This document shows positions 23,001-30,484 of a stretch of 64,000 bases of DNA, one piece after another. The notes below the pieces were generated by a model. It saw only the letters and a list, made by a program, of their open reading frames with translations, was not told where the DNA came from and did not search any database. Source of the DNA: Siderastrea siderea (taxonomy: Eukaryota; Cnidaria; Anthozoa; Scleractinia; Rhizangiidae); contig OZ034967.1 of assembly GCA_964030785.1 (NCBI GenBank), positions 68,191,913-68,255,912 on the forward strand, in the 5' to 3' direction. The translations under genes were made by a program, and so were the position numbers. Every line of letters begins with the position of its first letter. Position 1 is the stretch's first letter.

Positions 23001-25725
23001 GCTCCTCGACGTCGTAACACACCTCTCAGGAAGAATTCAGAGAACGTTGGATTGAATTTTAATTTTCCAGCGTTGTAATCAGATTTCACGGTCGAGTGAA
23101 TTCTACGTACAGCATTACACCTGTCCTTGAAAATCAGTCAAGATCGACAAAAAAAAAAACACAACAACAACAACAAAAAAAACAGTTGGCAACTTGTTGC
23201 AATATTAAAAGAACAAGCATTTTCTGTGGTTAAAGTTCTATGTCTTTCTTTCTTTTCTGAAAACTGGTTAAAAGATTAAGCTGCATTTTGTTCATACATA
23301 TTCCGCTTTAACAGCGCTCAAAACTGTAAAGCAAAAAAAGTGACTAAACGCACACGCGAGCGTTCAGAAAATGTAAGAACACCAAATGAAAACTAAAATA
23401 CCACGTTACGGCAACAAGCCAAAAAGAAATATAATGGTATTGCTATTTTCATACTCAAAAACTCGCATGGGTATGATGAATCAACAAATTTAGCTGATCA
23501 TAACCATGTAATGAAGACGTGACGTCGCCTACCTAATTTAAGATAAAATATGTTCATTTATGGCGACCAAAATATTAAATAAATTCCCTATTTCGCACCA
23601 TATACGTTTCTTATGTGTATGTTCTTGGGAAGTTTGTTTATTTTACAATTTTTTCTGGCTCGGGCTCACGGTCATAAAGCGTTCTTATATCTTTCTGGTT
23701 GTCCTCTGGTTAAAATCCAGCCCGGCTATAAAAAGCGGCTTTTCGTTTACATGAATCACCTTAAATAGTGCAAATTGCCTGTCTCCGTTGGTGCAGAAAA
23801 AGTAGTTTTAGACAACGTTTGATTTTATATTCTTGAAGAACAACTATTACTCTTTACAAGTGTACCATTGCCATCATTTAATTTTATCTGCCAGCTGAGA
23901 AAAGTGGTCTCAAAAATGGCAAATTTTGGGGTTGCGTCGCGCGAGACTTCGTATAGGGTTGCAAAGCGCTATGGTATAAAGGCACTTTTGCTTTAAATTG
24001 TTTGGAACTCCAGCCATGTACAATATACTGTTTAAAAGTTTTACTGGTATACAATACAAAAACAATGCTGTGCGCCGATCGCTCAAAAATTGCTCAAAAT
24101 CGTTGATTTTGAGATTTCGGCATTTCGTGACTGAATATTGGGAGAATTTAGTTTTTGGCTTACAGAGCAAAGTAAAATGTTAGAGATAAAATAATCATGG
24201 TTTTGATACTTTGGCATGAAATGCTTTCTGCACACAAAATTCAAGCGATTCTATTTTGCGAGCCAGAACCGACCGAACAGCAACGCATCTTCGCTGGGCA
24301 TTTTTTCTTTCCTTGTTTTTCGTAAGGGTTGCTCTTTACCTTTTATTTTTTCTAAAATCAGAGACCTGTTCTTCTCTCAGTTTGGAACAAAGTTTATTTT
24401 TCTCTTGCCGTCGCGGTTTATTTAAGATAACGTGAGGTAAAGTGAAATAAGATGAAAAGATATGGGATAAGATATGACCAGTGAAGATCAGATGGTCTGA
24501 GGTGAGGTGAGATAAGATGAGATGAGCCACGAACAAAACAAGACAAGACGAGACAAGACAAGAAAAGATAAGACAAGACAAGACAATACGAGATCTAAAC
24601 GAGACGAGACGAGACGAGACGAGACGAGACGAGACGAGATGAGTTTAGACCAGACGAGATGAGAGGAGAGGAGAGGAGAGGAGATGAGATGAGATGAGAT
24701 GAAATGAGATGGGATGAGAAGAGAAAAGAAGAGATGATGTTTCGCGGGGTTTTATTTGAACTTGTGGAAAAGTGATCTTTACAACGAACTTGAACTTTAC
24801 AACTTGACCAATGTCACTGAACTCGATCTCCTTGAACAATAAATCTCTCTGTAAACTTCTTAGCCGGGAACTGAGATACGCTTCACAACACTTGAACTCT
24901 CTCGATTGAACTGAACTAACTGGTAAGTGATCACAAAAGACAATTAATCAATTACAATCTACTGAAACTATCCTACTTATATAGGTTTTGAGCTGTTGTT
25001 TAGAACTTTCTTTTAAGCTATTTTTAGTACATTACATATTTGCTATTTTAAACATTGCTGAGTCATGCAATTCTAGAACTTTCTACCAATTAGCAATTCA
25101 GGAACATCTAGAATCGTCCATAGAGAACATTCTGGAATATCGTACACTGCTTAAGAGCATTTTAGAAAAGTCCAGCCTATTTACTCTTCAGAACAGATGA
25201 GACGAGAAAAGGTGCGAAGAGACAGATGAGATGAGATAAGATGAGATGAGATGAATTGAAATAAAATGAGATGAAATGAGTAAGATCAGGTTAGTTCAGA
25301 TCTGATCATCTGTAGTTGGAGCCCCTACTTATGCCTCTTATGTTCCACATATAATCAAATAGTAACACCACTAAGTTAGTCGCGGAATCCATGTATGTAC
25401 CTCATATCTCTGTTCCTCTTAATAACAGCACAAACTAGAGAGTTACCAACGGTGCTTATAACCACGAGAACGAGCATAACTGTCGTTGTGGCAGCGTCAC
25501 CTGATTCGGACATATCGAGCGTGTCAGCCTCAGATAAGTTACCCTAAAAGCGATCAAAATATATGAACAAACTGGCAGGAAAATCACTCGTTTTAGGTTT
25601 TTATAACGCAGTTTGAACGACTAAATGCTGGAAAGGTAAGCCAAGAAACGTATGTCTGGCTTTCATTATTAACAAGGGAGGCACATACAAACCTTCATAG
25701 ACCTGAATGGCAGGTAGCTTTCCAT
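4452..25725 (-). CDS. Family A (rhodopsin-like) GPCR, neuropeptide-receptor style, five coding exons
   Basis: A seven-transmembrane receptor of 346 residues is read from five exons: 25725-25693, 25543-25401, 7879-7609, 7332-7078 and 4790-4452. Each intron has GT-AG borders and compatible phases (0, 2, 0, 0). Landmarks are an NLS glycosylation sequon at residue 13, TM1 with G44-N45, TM2 with LNLAVAD (D73), C102 at the start of TM3, E128-R129-Y130 in place of DRY, W156 in TM4, C181 in loop 2, and N291-P292-F293-A294-Y295 in TM7. A C-terminal CCC at the end of helix 8 could be palmitoylated. TM6 reads VISWGTD, so the usual CWxP proline is absent. The start ATG at 25725 has A at -3 and G at +4. 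The receptor should act at the plasma membrane. The family is recognised; the ligand is not known, and neuropeptide is an inference from overall style. Intron 2 is about 17.5 kb and full of transposons. Confidence 0.88.
6390..6540 (-). pseudogene. Short LINE coding remnant in GPCR intron 4
   Basis: The minus-strand frame contains NTRSYRNCDHEQFLADLEQM, which resembles the linker between endonuclease and RT in many invertebrate LINEs (TRS-x-K-x-F/D-x-x-x-F-x-x-DL pattern). No RT core is present. A 25-bp motif near its low-coordinate end (TTAATTGAACATGCT, then RCGCAGCCAG) recurs at about 4821-4845, so another scrap of the same element may lie there. Confidence 0.4.
7078..7332 (-). CDS. GPCR exon 4: TM4, loop 2 and TM5
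   Basis: 85 complete codons between an ATTTCAG acceptor and a GTATGAG donor. It encodes TM4 (GSWIFSLIFHFP), extracellular loop 2 with the disulfide cysteine in SNFCVKV, and TM5 (YYWTWLFLIVISGTVMIGSY). It ends in a polar third intracellular loop with HRQQ. Confidence 0.9.
7609..7879 (-). CDS. GPCR exon 3: TM2 and TM3
   Basis: 271 bp with a TTTCGTAG acceptor and GTATGT donor. It encodes IPVNYLILNLAVADL (TM2 with the conserved Asp), a short extracellular loop, the TM3 cysteine in KILCSLL, and the VERYYAVIYPL end of TM3. The adjacent intron to exon 4 is only 276 bp, in contrast to the 17.5-kb intron upstream. Confidence 0.9.
7945..8404 (-). mobile_element. 5'-truncated LINE (CR1/L2-like) 3' end with (ATT)n tail
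   Basis: On the minus strand an open frame contains APPPLWNKLPAHLRNMGNF followed by FKSNLKTHLFRIA and a stop at 8183-8181. This is the standard C-terminal end of CR1/L2-type reverse transcriptases (LWNxLP...FKxxLKTHLF). Downstream is about 180 bp of 3' UTR including a 'TATATAGCGC' block, then an (ATT)n tail read on + as (AAT)n at about 7950-8000. It lies in GPCR intron 2. Confidence 0.7.
8405..9429. other. Intron sequence with a G19 run, no gene
   Basis: No coding feature recognised. A run of 19 G residues occupies 8566-8584 and is followed by more G-rich sequence, so G-quadruplex formation or assembly error are both possible. The rest is AT-rich intronic DNA of the GPCR gene. Confidence 0.5.
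9430..10410 (+). repeat. Dispersed repeat copy L, inverted partner at 20376-20476 plus 23432-24285
   Basis: From about 9430 this strand matches the reverse complement of 24285-23432, then continues (10268-10345) into sequence matching 20476-20376. The partner is interrupted by the 20477-23431 element exactly at a TA dinucleotide that is intact here at 10267-10268. The 10275-10400 part is itself palindromic (AAACGCCGGG and CCCGGCGTTT) and carries the CCGTATTTTCTCG motif. Scattered short frames show no protein family. Confidence 0.7.
10469..10733. mobile_element. MITE-like inverted-repeat element, ~265 bp
   Basis: Terminal inverted repeats of about 55 bp start near GCGACAACCTGTTTGTTTGC and include GCATCGCATTT and TACGCGTAT. 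The right arm is the reverse complement with a few substitutions. There is no coding capacity. It sits just inside a GGGTGGATTCATATGC block that has an inverted match at about 16640-16667. Confidence 0.6.
11178..11566 (-). mobile_element. LINE 3' fragment inserted in left arm of the TTAA element
   Basis: Absent from the matching position of the right arm (near 16020-16030), so it is a later insertion. The minus-strand frame 11561-11355 contains HSFNTRNKDTIKLPKIKYNW and a FKKCLFSAFYN end, the usual C-terminal pattern of CR1/RTE-like reverse transcriptases. About 170 bp of AT-rich 3' UTR follows toward lower coordinates, ending in ATTATTGCA-type sequence. Confidence 0.6.
12336..12581 (+). pseudogene. 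Possible hAT transposase remnant
   Basis: An 81-codon frame contains SHTYDPRFKSVDSSQKDKAA followed by a helix-like stretch ending LLKVLNNLQ. The 'LDPRFKSL...' motif precedes the dimerisation domain in hAT transposases and ZBED-type proteins, and this resembles it. No BED finger or catalytic part is seen nearby. The call rests on one motif. Confidence 0.28.
12600..14390. other. Centre of the TTAA element, no identifiable gene
   Basis: Frames up to 151 codons exist (13870-14325, minus), but they are basic, compositionally odd, and match no domain I know. Some GC-rich CGCGCGGG-type sequence lies at 14100-14180. I do not support a gene here. Confidence 0.45.
14395..14635. repeat. Two direct copies of a ~95-bp unit around a CCCCCGGGGG palindrome
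   Basis: The units begin near 14398 and 14542. Both contain TATACCCTATTTCAGA(C/T)C, AAAAAGGCTCAAAAACCATA and CCCTTTGG. They are separated by GGGAGTACCCCCCCC followed by GGGGGGGG. This looks like a fragment of a tandem or MITE family. Confidence 0.65.
14633..14758. mobile_element. Palindromic MITE, ~126 bp
   Basis: Outer arms are ACTTCTTATTAA and TTATTAAGAAGT. Inner arms include GAGAATATTGCCC and GGGCAATATTCTC, and the arms pair over about 50 bp around a short TCAGTCTTTG centre. No coding capacity. Confidence 0.65.
16246..16466. mobile_element. MITE-like element with telomere-like TTAGGG repeats
   Basis: The ends are inverted: CTAGAGTTATTTTTGTAGAG on the left against CTCTACCGAAATAACTCTG on the right. 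The left arm runs into about five GGTTAG units (16297-16325). The middle holds three copies of a ~28-bp AAATCTTGAATTCAGGAT-type unit. The GTTAGGG motif also appears inverted in the right arm (CCTAACCCTAACTC). It is therefore better explained as part of the element than as a captured telomere. Confidence 0.6.
16560..16670. repeat. Inverted partner of the 10431 terminal block
   Basis: 16640-16667 reads as the reverse complement of GGGTGGATTCATATGCTG at 10432 and on through GCATACGCG, with two mismatches in about 28 bp. The pair brackets the TTAA element and the small MITEs, suggesting an outer element of about 6.2 kb. No target duplication was found. Confidence 0.45.
17255..18110. mobile_element. 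MITE-like repeat with GGACGGACGTACGG minisatellite
   Basis: It starts with TATAGATTTAGCCAAGCC and an AAAAGCGGAGC block, also seen at 16793 and 57417. It ends in TTACCAAATTTCC, GGAGCTCCAC and GCTCCGCTA. Positions 17935-17985 hold about seven GGACGTAC/GGACGGAC units. A related end fragment is at 19797-19912, and a diverged one at 38340-38480. Frames such as the one at 17457-17705 are not conserved-looking and are left out. Confidence 0.55.
18110..18900. other. Intron sequence, nothing recognised
   Basis: AT-rich, with a single 66-codon basic frame at 18294-18494 lacking any motif. It forms part of GPCR intron 2. Confidence 0.4.
18920..19400 (-). mobile_element. Penelope-like element 3' fragment (GIY-YIG endonuclease tail)
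   Basis: The minus-strand frame 19372-19055 contains RRVKEAIHIRLHPNNINRDS followed by a W-containing tail (EAWIP). This is the end of the GIY-YIG endonuclease domain of Penelope-like elements (R-x-x-KEAIHI...NRD-G...W). Downstream on the minus strand, GATGAAGACTAGCAGTATT and GTCGAAACGTCGCTGTCAAC are also characteristic of the PLE 3' end. The RT part is missing, so this is a 5'-truncated copy in GPCR intron 2. Confidence 0.65.
19400..20375. other. Repeat-derived intron sequence
   Basis: Holds a fragment (19797-19912) with GGACGGACGGACGTACG and the GGTGCTCCGCGAGCTCCGCT end also found near 18090. A (GT)n run lies near 20205. Short frames show no domains. Confidence 0.45.
20376..20476 (-). repeat. 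Dispersed repeat copy R, left piece
   Basis: Reverse complement of the 10268-10345 region (AAACGCCGGGTTC, CCGTATTTTCTCG), including a C14-type run near 20438. It is contiguous with 23432-24285 in the ancestral repeat and was split by the TA-flanked element at 20477-23431. Confidence 0.6.
20477..23431. mobile_element. TA-flanked palindromic element, ~550-bp inverted arms
   Basis: The arms 20477 to about 21025 and about 22870 to 23431 are reverse complements, with outer ends TATTTCTTTTT and AAAAAGAAATA. Both sides carry TA (20475-20476 and 23432-23433). The related uninterrupted locus at 10256-10290 has a single TA at 10267-10268, so the insertion point is documented within this window. Size is 2955 bp and no transposase was recognised. 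A 68-codon minus frame at 21696-21902 has no known domain. TA target and inverted repeats fit a Tc1/mariner-type non-autonomous element. Confidence 0.75.
23432..24285 (-). repeat. Dispersed repeat copy R, right piece
   Basis: Reverse complement of about 9430-10266. Shared blocks include CGACGTCACGTCTTCAT-like sequence near 23515, GAACGCTTTATGACCGTGAG, and AGAAAGCATTTCATGCCAAA. Indels have broken any shared reading frame. Confidence 0.65.
24425..24737. repeat. Purine-rich GAGAC/GAGAT satellite
   Basis: Tandem 5-bp units, mostly GAGAC, GAGAT and AAGAC, with a nearly pure (GAGAC)n core at about 24600-24640 and GAGGA/GATGA units to 24737. The array resumes at 25196 to about 25275 beyond the solo LTR. 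One strand is almost entirely purine, so triplex formation is possible. Confidence 0.85.
24738..25195 (-). mobile_element. Probable solo LTR
   Basis: The 458-bp block starts TGTTTCGCGG and ends TTCAGAACA. It is flanked by GATGA at 24733-24737 and 25196-25200. On the minus strand it has a TATA-like CCTATATAAG near 24985 and an AATAAA just before its end, in the order expected for an LTR. It interrupts the satellite cleanly. No internal retroviral-type genes are present. The flanking GATGA may be satellite background, which weakens the target-duplication argument. Confidence 0.55.
25401..25543 (-). CDS. GPCR exon 2: extracellular tail and TM1, copy 1
   Basis: 47 codons plus two bases, bordered by a TTTTAG acceptor and a GTACAT donor. 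It encodes an acidic N-terminal tail with an NLS sequon, then a hydrophobic helix containing VGNSLVCAVI and a basic first intracellular loop, KRNRD. The split AGG codon joins exactly to the G that opens exon 3, giving arginine before IPVNYLILNLAVAD. That phase match across 17.5 kb is the main reason for linking the exons. Confidence 0.82.
25693..25725 (-). CDS. GPCR exon 1 (start codon), copy 1
   Basis: Eleven codons (MESYLPFRSMK), ending with AAG followed by a GTTTGT donor. The ATG has A at -3 and G at +4, matching a strong eukaryotic start context. Upstream sequence in the same frame soon meets a stop, so the 5' UTR probably begins here or in an upstream non-coding exon. The duplicated counterpart is at 31870-31902. 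Confidence 0.72.
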
Positions 25726-25861
25726 TCTTAGCCAGTGTTGCGTTTCTACTACTGGCAGTCGTCGAGGTCATCCAACATTATTTTGCCCGTAAAAGTCAAC
25801 ACCTTTTTTCAACTGTTTTACTCGAAAGTCTCTAATTTTACATATCATGGCACATGTATCG

Positions 25862-27014
25862 AACGACTTGAAATTACTGAGGCATCTTCGCAATTTCACA
25901 AAGGAATCCAGGTTTTTCAGAATATAATGATCTGGAAGTGAAAATGTTTTTCCTTGAGTGTGAGTGCATCCTCCTCTTGCGACATCTTCCCAGGCTAAAC
26001 ATTATTGGCCACACTTTTGAGCCAAAGACCTTTTTCCGATCGGAATTGTCTTTAAATTGCACCTTGGCTGCTTACATTCAGTTTGAAGTGTGGCCAGTAG
26101 AGGTCAGTAAATTGTCCCTGGTAATAACTTATAAGTAGCATTCAATCATATACGACGAAACAGATGTTCCATTTTATACTTCGACAGTGATATGAAAATG
26201 ATTTTATTTTCCTTTGAACTGTGCGGTACCGTAAAATTTTTAAGTTTAAGTTAACCTTGCCCTGGATAATGCTGCAGTTCTCAGCTTGATTTCATTGTTT
26301 GCTAGTTTAGCGTGTTATGGCAGCGTGACAGACTGCCTTGTGCAGAGCTTTTGCAATTTTCTCGTGAGCACATGTTACAAAATAAACTTTTGGAAGCGTG
26401 TTGTTCGTTGAAACACTCGAACTGAAGCTGTATTGACTGAAACGTTTTTCGTATTGCTGCCGATTCCTGCATTAAACGTAGACAGGAACAATTACAAATT
26501 CACGGATAGGCTCGACTTAACTAGAAGCGACGAAATTCGAAGCTTTGTTGTGTAATACGGGTTCATTTCTACTGTTCCAGATACTTTGTTGCATTATTTA
26601 TTGAATTTGGCATTATCCACATGATCGTTTAATTTAATTATAGGTTGATCCTGCCCGTGATCAAAGCGTTGTCATCATAATTCCGGGCGTGATCACGCCA
26701 CCGTGATATGGGGCGTGATCACGGTCATCAGCCATGGCGTGATTATCTCTGATCACAGGTTTCCCGTGATCACACCGTGATTGCGGCGTGAGCACAGATC
26801 AAAAGTTTCTACCACGCCTTGTAATCACGCCTGTATTTTTACTTAGGATATGCCATGGGGTCTTATGTGCTTTTAACATTTCCATTGCGATCTCATTAAC
26901 TCACATGCACCCTCGCCTTAGGCGCACTCTCGCATTTACCTTCCCGTGTTGTCAGCGCGCAACTTTCATCAGTTCTAACGCGCTTTCAATAAGTTTAAAC
27001 TCCCGTCAACTACC
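25862..27014. other. Copy-1-only block with GTGATCAC palindromes
   Basis: Copy 2 goes straight from CACATGTATCG to CGAGATCCTTCCCGG. Copy 1 has this block instead. At 26655-26805 it contains three perfect GTGATCAC palindromes (26689, 26715, 26766) and several one-base variants. Whether it was inserted in copy 1 or deleted from copy 2 cannot be decided here. Confidence 0.55.
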
Positions 27015-27015
27015 T

Positions 27016-29503
27016 TCATTTCGAGATCGTTCCCGGTTGGCGAGCTGTATCATATCTTTTCATTGGAGGCACAATAATTCTGTTTGGGATCTCCACGTTC
27101 TGACCAATGAGGGTAAACTAACGTTAAACCATCATAAATCAGTCATATTTAGACTTTCTTACTAACATGGAAGCAACGGAGCTTTTGAATGATAAAACTG
27201 TAACAAATAAAGCTGATACTAAGATTAAATTGCCGTCATAGAAGTAATTAACAAGTGAAACGAAGAGGAGTCAACGTACCTTAGAAACAAAGTGATAGAA
27301 GGCCTTACTGATCCGGTTCCTGTCTTGAAAGAAGCAGCCTAAATAACAAAGATTAAACATACTCTAGCTGAATATATATTACTCCTTTGTATGCACAGGT
27401 GCTTATTTCAAACATAATTGATAAATCTTTCTTGAGTGCCGAGGTGTTGTCATCATGTTGACGATATTTAGGTTAAAATTAAAAGCTTGAAAAGCAATAT
27501 TTCAACTAACATTCAATCTAAAAAAAAAAAGATTTGTCGAAAGTGGAATTTTTTGTCTTTTTAAATCTACGGTGGTGCAGTTGATGTCACCTCCATACGG
27601 TGTTAGCGAGACACTTGAAAACGCTGGCGTCAATAACTTTGTTTTCAGATTATAAATGATTTATACAAATCTATCACATTTGCAACTTTATCACACGACG
27701 TATATCTTTTTGTTTAAATTGTGCTAACGCTTACCTCACTTTTCATGAATTAATAATTTCATCGTTTAGTATATAACAAGGAATGCAGACTACGGCTTCG
27801 ATATAAACATGGACTATGTCTAATACACCGACAATGGGCTTGGTATAAAACCTAAGCTGGGTACCTCAAATAATTTGTACTTATACCCACAGATAATTCC
27901 TCTTTGTTTAGAGTGCCCAAAACTTGAAATTACAAACTTTATAATTACATTTAATTGCTAGTTGTCCAGTCAAATTTTAATCTTGCAAAACATAATTCTC
28001 ACCGTAACGTTTCCTATTGGACTTGAAAATCGATTGCAAGACACTGTAAGACGTTTCTGGTCTTCAGCATGTACATATGATGCACTTCAAGCAAGCGTTT
28101 TGCTGTTCAAGATCATGGCTCCATGAGTACTTGCCTTTTGTTCTTTTTTTCAAACTGTAAACTGATACTAAGTCTACCGACCAGTTTCAAAGAGAACAAC
28201 CAAACGTCCTGAACAAGCTTCTGTTGGTCGTTAAATTCGCACAGAAAATTCTGATAAAAACGTAAGTTTACATGTAAGTACGAGATAGTTTACCTAAGCA
28301 AAAATACTCCACATCAGCTGCAGACGAACAGCTACAGATGTTATTCGATCCTATTTTCCGGATCGCAACAGGACACTGTTTTAACGAAGGACATTTAGCT
28401 GCCAAATCCTGCACAAATTAGTCTTGCAAATTAAAGGTTTCCTAATGGATTTTTTTTGTCTGCCTGGGACAGCGAACCTGTAGAGTCTAAAAACCGGGGA
28501 GATGCAGACATCTAAGTTTTCCAAATGGTATTGGTCATATTTTATTAGTCACGCAACGAGTACAGTACAGTACAGTTCCGAACATGCGCGCGCATGTTCG
28601 GAACCTGGTAGGTTTTCTATGAAAACTGAGCTGTTCAGAGAAATAAATTGTCGTTTTGTCCTAAACGAACTCGGTGACCACACTATACGACTATACACGA
28701 TATATCCAAATTTCAAGAATTTTTCATTATTCAATTTTCAGATATTCTGATTAATTCACTATAACATTCTTATTTTAGGGGTTTCACTGGAAGCGTGGAA
28801 ACGCTCGATTCGCCTATTATTACTTTCATTTTACGGAAACTTTAAGGCGTTTTACTGTAACATTGTTTTGCTATCACAAGAATAATGCTTGCATTTCATT
28901 GCTTCTAATACCTTTGTTAAAGTAACGGTTGTCCCTGGCACAAGGGTAGGCTTTTTTAAAAATTATTGCTGTCGAAAGCTATCAAAGTACTATATAATAC
29001 AGCCCTGTAACGTGAAATCAGATCTTATGATCCCCTCTTTTTATTTCATGGTTTCAGTGTACGAGTAAATATTTTAGCTAGTCCGCTTTTTACGCCCATT
29101 CCGCAGTCCGTAGTCCGTTTATACTAACTTATTAAAAAATTACGTCTTTTACCTTCGTAACTGTGTTTTAAAGGTCTAGATTTCAGTTACTAGTCGTCTT
29201 CAAAAGCTTCAGCCGCAGTCCTGCAGTCGTCAAAATGTACGACTGAACGTGTCGTTGGCACGAAGCCACGCAACACCTGACATCGATGCGTCAGTAAGCG
29301 AAGTCAAAATAAAGAGATGTTTCTTTCTTGCCAAAAAAAGAAGATAAAATATTAAGCTCTTGTTTTAAAAATGGAATGCTTTTCCAGTTACCTGGACTTG
29401 AATGACCATCAGTTCTCTCGCGTATAGCGTAGCTGCTAGGTAGTTCGCGTCAATAAGGCAGTAAAGTGATACCGAAAACAAAGAAATGCGTAACTTTCTC
29501 GTT
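27016..29503 (-). CDS. Candidate small cysteine-rich secreted protein, copy 1 (four exons, start not found)
   Basis: Four GT-AG bordered segments chain in phase on the minus strand: 29503-29392, 28408-28294, 27338-27280 and 27099-27016 (TGA). The first encodes a hydrophobic stretch ISLFSVSLYCLID, like a signal peptide, but has no in-frame ATG, so an upstream exon is needed. The second and third encode six cysteines in AAKC, QC, NNIC-SC and YFC-LGC context, then FFQDRNRISKAFYHF. The last encodes VEIPNRIIVPP and a short tail. The segments fall just upstream of GPCR exon 1, so they could be either a separate gene or alternative 5' exons of the receptor. In copy 1 the last exon terminates before any donor, which favours a separate gene. 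No family is recognised. Confidence 0.42.
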
Positions 29504-29847
29504 CTTTAAGCGTATCAACCAAAAAATATATACATTACAACTTATTAACAACTAAATAAAATTTTGGGGTTCATTTGTGTTTCTTTCTCGTGTTTAAGCG
29601 TACCAAGCGAAAGATATAAACAAAGTGAAAGTAGCAACTTCCATACATTAGTTCCTGAAATTAGATCTCCGTATGGCGTAGCCGACATTTACTCTCAATT
29701 TTTATACATTGCGGTCAATATCTGTCTTCTCATTGGCTAAGAGCCTACAGCTAATTCTAGAAATCAGCGCACCTTACAAATTATTTACTAATGTAATAAT
29801 CCGCTAGCAGATTAGTGCATAATTTGTAGGTTGCGCGCGCAATACTT

Positions 29848-30252
29848 AACAAATAAAAAAGCCAAAACCGTGCTTTGTTCTGTGATAAAGCACGCAAGGA
29901 AGTGACGAGAGCACGAAAGAAGTGTAGGGTGAACACGAGCCGCAGGCGAGTGCTTCTCCCTACTTCTTGAGTGCTCTCGTCACTTTCTTGAGTGCTTTAT
30001 CACAGAACAAAGCACGGTTTTGGCTTTTTTATTTGTTTTATAATATAGCTTTGCTCATATTTGTAAAGAAACTGGCTTTTAATTGCAAGAAATCAAGTTT
30101 TTTTTCATAGCTTGCAAGCGCGCGCAAGAAAGGTTTTCAGCTTGCCAGCGCGCGCAGAATGGCGTCACGGGCTACTCCGTGCATCTGTACTCTGATAAAG
30201 CACGCTGTTTCAACCAATCAGAGCGCGCGTTATATCGAAACTTTATTATAAA
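29848..30252. mobile_element. MITE-like insertion with a ~190-bp hairpin, only in copy 1
   Basis: 29850-30038 is a near-perfect palindrome, with arms AAATAAAAAAGCCAAAACC then GTGCTTTGTTCTGTGATAAAGCAC and their reverse complements. The outer right end has ATAAAGCACGC and CAACCAATCAGAGCGCGC then TTATATCGAAACTTTATTATA. Copy 2 lacks the segment at the matching place (about 35009), so it post-dates the duplication or was lost from copy 2. Confidence 0.65.
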
Positions 30253-30283
30253 TGGTTTTCAAGAGCAATGTCTAGTTCACGGG

Positions 30284-30484
30284 TGGCGAATGGCAGCTTT
30301 GCACACAGCCAAGGAAAACATGGCGAGTTTATTTGCTACCTCAACTGAGGCAGAAATTGGAAGATTATTGATAGATAAAGACGCCAGAAATACAACAAGA
30401 TCCACCCTAGGTAGCAAAGGAAGTCTTTCACAAGTACCTAGGGGTAAAAAAGATTTCAGAAACTGGAAGACAAGAAAGAGTTAG
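30284..30484 (+). pseudogene. Decayed N-terminal fragment, DUF3504/ZMYM-like (Crypton-related), copy 1
   Basis: From the ATG at 30290 the frame reads MAALHTAKENMASLFATSTE and then LLIDKDARNTTRST. This resembles the start of cnidarian KIAA1958/ZMYM-like proteins with a Crypton-derived recombinase domain. A one-base shift then moves the likely continuation, AKEVFHKYLGVKKIS, into another frame. No catalytic domain is present. Family assignment is by pattern only. Confidence 0.35.

Noticed and set aside
24425..25275. Possible CRISPR-like or coding repeat array
   Set aside because: Units are 5 bp with no spacers; it is a purine satellite interrupted by a single LTR-like block.
28549..28734. 61-codon minus frame conserved in both duplicates (also 33607-33819)
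   Set aside because: The conservation is explained by the duplication being recent; splice sites do not connect it in phase to the neighbouring candidate exons.
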